Below are positions 17,901 to 24,360 of a stretch of 24,360 nucleotides of DNA, one piece after another. This DNA is from Didymodactylos carnosus (lineage: Eukaryota; Rotifera; Eurotatoria; Philodinida; Philodinidae). The position numbers and the translations under genes were made by a program. Location of the stretch: the NCBI GenBank assembly GCA_905250885.1, contig CAJNOQ010002433.1, forward strand, positions 1 through 24,360, read 5' to 3'. The notes beneath the pieces are model-generated. The model ran no database searches. It was given only the letters and a program-made list of their open reading frames with translations, and had not been told where the DNA came from. Position 1 is the first letter of the stretch. Every line of letters starts with the position of its first letter.

Positions 17901-20900
17901 TTGAGACAAGCTAATGTTTTTGTGTTACCACTAACTTCCGGGGCAAATTCATCATTGCAGGAATCATTCAGCCGCTGAAGGCGTCAAGCTTTTTATGAGA
18001 GAATATAAAAAATTTCACTGCAGGAAAAAGGACAAAAACAAAAACTCCTCGAAAAGCGGACAAATTGCGGGCAGCGAACACTTTGCGGAAAAAACTACAG
18101 AAAGCGGAATTTGTCCGCAAAATGCGGACCATCTAGCAACTTTGATTGGTATACTAAACATATATTTCTTGAATGATAACTAACGAGTGGCCCAAAAAGA
18201 ATTAGTGTTAGTACTTTCAATTTTTCTCCTCTTCCTTATAATTAATCAAGCCGTTGAATTTTGAGGTGAGCAAATTCTTTTACCAAAGTATAGCACGTTC
18301 ACTTCTCTATAAAATATGTGTTCACTGTTTTATTGCAAAATCCGAAGGTCGAAAATGAGATGAGAAATCTTATGAAGTACCAAAATTCAGAAAAAATAAT
18401 CTATTTTCTCATAGCGAGCTACATTTTTTCAAATGGTTTCAAGAGCATCAGAACGCGGTTTCAGTATACTTTGTTTAGTTTCAAATGTACTCTCCCTCAT
18501 GACATGTAACAAAATTTGTTCCGAGTGAAAATATCCGACACAGCGAGCAGGAAATGGGCAACTCCGGCTAAGTTCGACTCCAACTCGATTCCAATTTCAA
18601 CTCCCCTTAAAGAAATTCAACTCCAACTCCGTTTCAAAAACTCCTATAGGAACTTATTTTGTCTTAATTCATTTTTATTTTATTAGCAGTTGTTTATTTC
18701 ACTTTTATTTGCAAGAATACACAGAAAAACAATCATTTCAATAATTCAAAATTGCATTTCAACCATGTTAATTTTGAATATGTACTTTTTGCGATTCTAC
18801 ACCGATGAGATCGGAAAAGAAAACCACTCTGTGAGAACACTTTCTACCGGTGTAACAAAAAAAAGGAAAATTCAGAGTTATAAAAATTTTTAACTGGAGT
18901 TGTGGAGCTGAAGTTGAAAAAATCTTAACTTAACCCAATTCTAACCTACTAAAAACGCAATTTCAACTCAACTTCAACTCCACTAAAAAGAAACTCAACT
19001 CCGGAGTTGGAGTTGTCCATCTCTGGAAACTTTTTTTTCAAATCTTACCGATTCCACAATATAGACTAATCATTGGTCTTCATAACGAAAAAAATTCAAT
19101 CTGAAAGGATCAAGTTTGACTAGACTACACTTGTTTTATCGAATGATGCCAAATCCTGGTCAAAAATCATCATTTTTTAGAAAATTTTCAAGAAAAACTC
19201 AACGCGCGCTCAGTTCTAACTAATAATTTTTTAATCATAAGTGAAAGATAGAGCTTTCCAAGGCCTATACGATAGCTACTTCACCTTTCTTTTCCTCACA
19301 AACGTTTAGCGAATAAAACCTAAAAGGCGATTATTTCACTTATTTTTTTCTGAATTTTGGTACTTCATAAGATTTCTCATCTCATTTTCCACCTTCGGAT
19401 TTTGCAATAAAACAGTGAATACATATTTTGTAGAGAATTGAACGTGCTATATTTTGGTATAAGAATTTGCTTGATTAATTATAAGGAAGAGGAGAAAAAT
19501 TGAAAATACTAACACTAATTCTTTTTGGGGCACTCGTTACATATAATTGAATAATTTTGAGAATGTTCGTTGCTCCTAGATCGAAATGAATGGTTTTTCA
19601 AACAAATCACATTACTTAAATTTTGAAGTGTTATAGACTACTAAATTAACTCATTAAACAAGCTCATGTCGAACAAATCCCTGTCCTCAACCCATAACCA
19701 CGAAATACTTTTGTCAGTTTTTCTTGAGATTCCCTTCTGGCTACAACGTATAGAGTATTAACAATATCTATTTTTTAGACTATTGCAAAGATTTCGGACA
19801 ATCATCATTGTTGTTTGCCTATCGTGGTTTTTGTTATTCTGTAACATCTGAACTTGTGCCATGGACACAAGCTGTCAATTATTGTCAGCAACATTTTCAT
19901 AATGTATCACATCAGCAAGCATCTCTATTAATATTTGATGAAGAAAATAGTAACGATGAATTTCAATATATAAAACAAATATTTATGTCATATAATCAAT
20001 CAGCAACAAAATTGAGTGCCTCCATCGGATTTAGTTATCAAAATAGTACGTTAAAATGTTATACTATTATTTTCTTAACTTAAAAAATATTTTATTTTAT
20101 CTTTAGATACATGGATATGGTTAGATGGTCGAAAAGTTGATTTTAGAGAAACACCACCATCTATTTATGCGACAAAAAATTCAATATTTCCCTATGAACA
20201 ATTGATGTGTGGAATTATTGAATTACGTCGTTTACCAAATGAAACAAAATTTGGTTTAATGCAACAAGAATGTTTAACACCTGAAAGAGTTTTTTGTAAA
20301 TTAGGTAAGAAATTTGAGAATACTGATTAATAACATCATTATTTTGTATATTTATCTATAAAATTAATATGGTTTTTAGAAGTTGATTATTGTTTCGAAA
20401 ATGATAAATGTGGTCTCAATGGTGTTTGTAGTAATGAAGATGGAGAATTTCGTTGTGAATGTGCATTTTTGTACGATGGAGTATATTGCGATGAATGTAA
20501 GTTTTGTAGAAAACAAAAAAAAAAAAGAAGAAAAATAACCTATGCATAGATCACACTTTGAGTTAGGAAATAGACGTATGTATTTAATTATTTTAGATAG
20601 TTCCGAAGCGATCCAGGTAATCATCGCAAGTCTATTTGTGGGTTTAGCATGTATAGTTATAGCTGTATGCAAGAAAGCCCAACAAATACAAAACAAAACT
20701 TTCATAATGAAACATTATGAACAAAAGTAAATACATGTGCTTTATTTTTTTAAGATTTTTAATATATTATATTCGTTGATTTCTTTCTTTTATATAGTGA
20801 TGTTGCTGCTCGTGATCATCTTTTAAATTTGAATGATAATAAATCATTAAATAAATTTAAACAAATTGGTTCAATTTGTTTTCAAAAATTTCCAAAATGG

Positions 20901-23626
20901 ATTCATCATTCCTCATTATCAACATCATCATTGCAAGATAGTTGTTCTAAACCATCGCTACCACCGTCTATTCCACATCTCAATCATTTAAAACAGTCAT
21001 GTCATCGTTCGAATCGTCATCGAACAAAAACAAAAACATCAAATGGTCTATTAACATTTGTTCAATCATTTTTAACTGTTGCCGTTGCTGGTGTTGCCAT
21101 TGTTTATATTTGTGTTCGACGTACAAGTTCAATTTATGATTATGATCAACAATATTCAAAACAGCAACATAATCATTCATTATTAAAATTAAAAGATTCT
21201 ATTGGCTTGAAATCGAGTAATGATGAAAATCGTACGGTTATAACACCTATTATCATGAAAAAATCTTATATCTGCCGATTAATTGGATCAAATTATGTAA
21301 ATCAAAATGTATTTATGTTGCCATTTTCAGCATTATTAACATTTATTTTATTTTTACTCTATCAAACAATTCAACAAGCATCATCTGTATCCATTCATCA
21401 TCATCATCATCAATATCGTTGGTTTTTTCAACGTTTAAAATTTCCTATTATTTTAAATCCATTTCAAAAAACTGATCGATTTCATACTGTCATCTTATTT
21501 GGTGTTATATCAAATCAAATTATTAATCTATTAATTGAAGTACTACTAAAACCACAGACAGACATACGATTAGGTAAGAAGACAATATTAAAAATATCAT
21601 AATAAAATATATTAGAATAAATTGTTTATTTAAGGTATTCTATTTGATTTAATTCGTCGTCTTGGTCTCGTGATACTTTGTGGTGCTCGATATTTTCCAA
21701 TATTAATTAGTTTAAATGTTCATTGTTTAACATCAACATTTTTAACATCTCTCTTTATTACATTTGATTTAGGATTGTCTGTTTATTGTGAAGCACATTG
21801 TATTCAATCTTTAAATGATCATTTATCATCAACTATATCCATGATCCATTCATCATCTCGTGTTCAATTAGACATTGCACGTATTCATTATGTATTAGCC
21901 AAATGTCTTCCACATTATGTTGCATTAGCTCACATTATGGCACGATTTTATACATTAACACTTAAACATTTTCTCTATTTATGTAAAGGTAATGAACGAT
22001 GGTCTCATAATTATAAAAAATCAACAATAAATACAAACACAATGTATAATACTATTTCAAAAGAATTTGATAATGATTGGTATTATACAAAATCATTGAT
22101 GAAACATGGTTCAATGCCAAATTATTATTTGTATACATCTCAATTACAAACACAATCAAAAACATTTAAAGAAATTCTTCATAAATTTTATAAACCACGA
22201 CCTTATTTTCGTTACTCATTACTTGTTTTATTTACCTATACTGTATCATTTTTAGTATTATATTATTTAACATGTTTACTAATATTTTCAAGTACATTTA
22301 CACTACGTCTTTTGATGACTGTAACTGGAAATATTTTAATGAAATTAATTCAGTTATCACCAATTACAATTAATATTCAAACAGCTAATTTTGAAAAATT
22401 AACATTTACAAATGAAATATTTATATCGGCATTTATATCAGCATTTATCTACATTATTCAATTATTATTAGGTATATAAATGTTGATTATTTAATACTTG
22501 ATTAATTCTAAAATTATTTAATTTTTTTCTTTACAAAGATAAATAGTATAAGTCATTCTTTAGAAAGAATGAAAATTAAAGTAATAATATTAATAGTTAT
22601 CAAGTTCGTCTTATATATATATATATGTTTGTCTCCCTAATGTACAACGTGAGAATAATTATCTTATTTTTTTTGATTATTGTAGGTTTGAAACAGTATC
22701 AATTACACATGTTAAAATATTATCGTGGTGCCTATGATAAACAGTATCATTTAGACAATTCTTCATCTGTATTAGCTAAGAGTTTTCATTATAGTGGTTA
22801 TCAAGTGGGCTATTTGGCTTATGGTTTTGTGATAATAAATTATATTGTATTTATTATTTGTCTATTTCTTCGTTTATTATTTATTCATCCATTATTAATT
22901 AAATTTGTTGTTAAATTTATTGCACCATTATTTATTCTCTATGCTCTAAAACATGTTATTATTTATTGTTTAACACGTTATTTCTTTTCTCATTTATTAA
23001 AATCAACAGCAACAACAACAACAACAGTTGAAGATAATACACAACAATCGTCTATTTATTGTACACCGGATTTAGTTACACATCAAGAACATCAACAATA
23101 TTTATTTTCTTTAGAAAATCGTCATGCCTATTTTCTATTTGTTTATTTTAATTTTTTCTTTGACTGTTTTTTGGGTATAATTAGTTGTATTATTCGATTA
23201 TTTAAATCAACAATAGCTGTTATACTCTATATGCCAAGACTTGATTATTCAATATTTGGTAGAACATTAGAACAATATGATGTGGGTTATACATCTTATA
23301 TATCTTATATTTATGTAGAATCTATTCATACTCATCCAATATTAATCTCATTTACACAAATTGTTTATATGAATATTCTCAAACAAAGATTAGAAAAAAT
23401 AACTGAATATGATAGAAAAAAACAGCGTATCAAATTCAAATGGTTAATTGCTTATACATTATTGAAAAATTTATCATTGATAACAACAAGAAAACAATCG
23501 AGAAAACAACGTCAATTATTAATATCATCATCCTTGAATAGGACAATAATAGATTCTACCACTAATAGTGGCGAAAAACAACATATTATTATGGAACCAT
23601 TTAATTCGAGGACCGGTGATGTTTAA
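14915..23626 (+). CDS. STRA6-like: Secreted-type C-type lectin/EGF ectodomain fused to STRA6-family multi-pass receptor
   Basis: Exons: 14915-15035, 19779-20045, 20107-20304, 20380-20496, 20597-20726, 20798-21573, 21635-22471, 22686-23626. They total 3387 nt (1128 aa), with all joins in phase. Residues 1-21 form a signal peptide (MTRLLLLLLLC core). A C-type lectin domain spans about 43-195: GFCYS, NYC, WIWLDG and six cysteines, ending VFCKL. It lacks EPN/QPD and WND calcium-sugar motifs and carries several N-x-S/T sites. An EGF domain follows at 200-232, with spacing C-x5-C-x5-C-x8-C-x-C-x8-C. A helix lies at about 240-259, then a basic polar linker. Further helices lie near 362-385, 450-470, 507-528, 547-568, 571-588, 730-755, 798-822, 853-875, 889-911 and 963-985. 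STRA6 hallmarks are YSGYQ near 851, DYSIFGRTLEQYDVGYTSY at 1002-1020, VESIHTHP at 1026-1033 and WLIAYTLLKN at 1068-1077. Vertebrate STRA6 takes up retinol from its plasma carrier; the ligand here is unknown. The fusion rests on splicing at 20726/20798. Two separate genes remain possible, but exon 6 has no in-frame Met before its first helix. Confidence 0.72.
15142..15693. mobile_element. Long foldback element flanked by TA
   Basis: The left terminus TAAAGGGTGGATACTAAG matches the reverse complement of the right terminus, TAAAGGATGGGTACTAAG. The arms remain recognisable for roughly 200 bases, including a shared block AAATACATATAATAAAATTC. TA dinucleotides sit directly outside both ends (15140-15141 and 15694-15695), consistent with a TA target duplication of the Tc1/mariner type. 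There is no coding capacity. The family assignment is inference from TA plus TIRs. Confidence 0.75.
16457..16743. mobile_element. Short foldback element in intron 1
   Basis: Inverted arms of about 110 bases face each other: the left begins AGAAAAATAAAGTTCATGCA, and the right, reversed, begins AGAAAAATAAAGTTTGTGCA. Both contain CACTCGTTAA followed by CAGA-AATTTTCT and a CGAGAC block. The loop is about 50 bases. The open frame across this region follows the palindrome and is judged not to be a gene. No target duplication was identified. Confidence 0.65.
17513..18144. mobile_element. Non-autonomous hAT-type transposon with 8-bp target duplication
   Basis: Terminal inverted repeats: the left is CAGAGTTGCCAGATG; the reverse of the right is CAAAGTTGCTAGATG. 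The identical octamer ATTGGTAT flanks both sides (17505-17512 and 18145-18152), which is the hallmark of hAT insertion. Subterminal regions are packed with AAGCGGAA, TTGCGGA and TGCGGAC motifs on both strands, typical of transposase-binding repeats. At 632 bases it is too short for a transposase, and no hAT domain was recognised in the centre. The perfect octamer shows that both ends are intact and the insertion is not ancient. Confidence 0.85.
18181..19539. mobile_element. Transposon with ~200-bp terminal inverted repeats, interrupted by another element
   Basis: The arms at 18181-18399 and 19340-19539 are inverted and mostly identical. They start TAACGAGTGGCCC (left) and TAACGAGTGCCCC (right, reversed). 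Long shared blocks include AAGAATTAGTGTTAGTA, TATAATTAATCAAGC and GAGATGAGAAATCTTATGAA. The left arm has an extra 20 bases near 18252-18271. TA occurs at each extreme and may be the target duplication. The interior holds a separate repeat-rich element (18548-19025) and otherwise no recognised protein. Confidence 0.8.
18548..19025. mobile_element. Nested hAT-like element with AACTCC subterminal repeats
   Basis: The left end CAGGAAATGGGCAACTCC and the reversed right end CAGAGATGGACAACTCC match as imperfect terminal inverted repeats. Both subterminal zones are rich in CAACTCC or its variants on one strand and GGAGTTG on the other. CAG-type ends and short TIRs with clustered subterminal motifs suggest hAT. 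No 8-bp duplication is visible at these boundaries, so the ends or the family are less certain. It lies wholly inside the long-TIR element at 18181-19539 and so is the later insertion. Confidence 0.6.
20728..20730 (+). other. In-frame stop overlapping the exon 5 splice donor
   Basis: The exon 5 frame ends GAA CAA AA, and the donor GTAAAT begins at 20727. If the intron is not removed, the frame reads GAA CAA AAG TAA and stops at once. The product would be a 278-residue single-pass lectin-EGF membrane protein without the STRA6 part. Confidence 0.75.
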
Positions 23627-23728
23627 TCGCATCTATTTTAGTTTGTATTTTTACTTTATTGTTATTGCTGCACAGATAGTTTGTTTGTTTTTGATTTTTT
23701 ATATAATTTCATCTGTTATGTATGTATC

Positions 23729-23734
23729 AATAAA
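23729..23734 (+). terminator. Likely poly(A) signal of the STRA6-like gene
   Basis: A canonical AATAAA lies about 100 bases after the TAA at 23624-23626, preceded by a T-rich 3' UTR. It is the first such hexamer downstream of the stop. Confidence 0.6.
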
Positions 23735-23863
23735 CGAATGAAGTTTTACGAAAAATACAAATTGAATGAAATATCGTAACTAAACTAACGAGGGAAGGTC
23801 CCCAGGTGTTTCCCTGGGATTTCAAAGCAATGTACCTCACTTTGCTAATTTAAGGATGCTGTT

Positions 23864-24326
23864 CAATCCTTCAAGAGTTATAAGCATTTTATTTTAATAG
23901 TAACGAAAAGTACCATATTTTGAAGAAATCACAGCTTTTCATAGAAAGATGGAGCTGAGAGATATGCCATTCTACAGATAAACACCTTAGCTATAAAATG
24001 AAATCTATTTTAGCTTCAGAGAACGTTTGATTGTTAAGTAAAAACAATTTTAAAATGTTCCACATTTTCCACTTGTTTTATGTTGCGTTTTGAAAATGTT
24101 TAGAAAAATTTGCCATATATTACCACAAGATTTCATTCTGTTGCATCATGGCAGTCGTGGTGACAACCAACCTAAAACACATATCATTTTATAGCTAAGG
24201 TGTTCATTTGTAGAATGGCATATCTCTTAGCTCTATTGAACATTTCTATGAAAAGCTGTGATTTCTTCAAAATATGGTACTTTTCGCTACTATTAAAATA
24301 AAATGCTTATAACTCTTGAAGGATTG
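23864..24326. mobile_element. Foldback element with nearly identical arms
   Basis: The left arm (23864-24001) and the reverse complement of the right arm (24184-24326) share long exact blocks: CAATCCTTCAAGAGTTATAA, then AAGTACCATATTTTGAAG, AAATCACAGCTTTTCATAG and ACACCTTAGCTATAAAATGA. Differences are few, mainly one small indel near 23947. The central spacer of about 180 bases has no gene. The target duplication is not obvious, and the outer boundaries could extend further. A small hairpin (CCCAGG/CCTGGG) lies just upstream at 23801-23818. The similarity of the arms implies a recent origin or insertion. Confidence 0.75.
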
Positions 24327-24360
24327 CACGAGAGCACGAATGGTTTTCAGATTCGTAATC

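Larger units (their letters stand above)
15036..19778 (+). other. 4.7-kb first intron, a cluster of non-autonomous transposons
   Basis: The intron begins GTAAGT and ends TTTTTTAG. It separates the signal-peptide exon from the lectin exon and is many times longer than the other introns of the gene (61-214 bases). Four separate inverted-repeat elements plus one nested inside another are listed individually. The remaining stretches (15700-16450, 16750-17500 and 19540-19778) show no recognised gene. Two longer open frames there (16785-17219 and 15736-15966) resemble no family. Confidence 0.7.

Noticed and set aside
20829-21602. Separate STRA6-like gene starting in exon 6
   Set aside because: The frame there opens with TTG, not ATG. 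The first in-frame Met lies after the first helix, so an upstream exon is required.
22625-22685. ATG and hydrophobic segment just upstream of the last exon, as a separate gene start
   Set aside because: Exon 7 to exon 8 joins in phase across 22471|22686 with GT-AG, and the upstream protein needs this continuation. The segment is best read as intron.

Overview
This looks like eukaryotic nuclear DNA from an invertebrate animal. It is AT-rich and has compact genes with many short GT-AG introns. A bdelloid rotifer (Adineta or Rotaria type) is the best guess, but that is inference from gene style and protein divergence; no species-specific marker was identified. Both genes read on the + strand.

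Layout. 1-1581: upstream flank, including a foldback repeat (146-643) built around the palindrome CAAGATCTTGG. 1582-7580: a complete 18-exon gene for PSMD2/Rpn1, the largest scaffold subunit of the 26S proteasome base (915 aa predicted). Two of its longer introns hold a foldback element and a 22-bp minisatellite. 7581-14868: about 7.3 kb of AT-rich, gene-free DNA with simple repeats only. 14915-23626: an 8-exon gene whose spliced frame encodes a signal peptide, a C-type lectin domain, an EGF domain, a membrane helix and then a full STRA6-family (retinol-transport receptor) multi-pass domain, 1128 aa in all. Its first intron (4.7 kb) holds several non-autonomous DNA transposons. One is a hAT-type element with a perfect 8-bp target duplication (ATTGGTAT). 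Another is a long-TIR element with a second hAT-like element nested inside. 23627-24360: 3' flank with a foldback repeat whose arms are still nearly identical.

The two genes have no evident functional link: one is housekeeping proteolysis, the other a cell-surface receptor or transporter. The most notable item is the lectin-EGF-STRA6 architecture. It may be a retinoid-type transporter with its own ligand-capturing ectodomain. A stop codon overlapping the splice donor at the module boundary could also let the locus make a short membrane lectin alone. All splice joins were inferred by eye from phase, GT-AG signals and remembered homology to human PSMD2 and STRA6; no alignment or transcript data were available.
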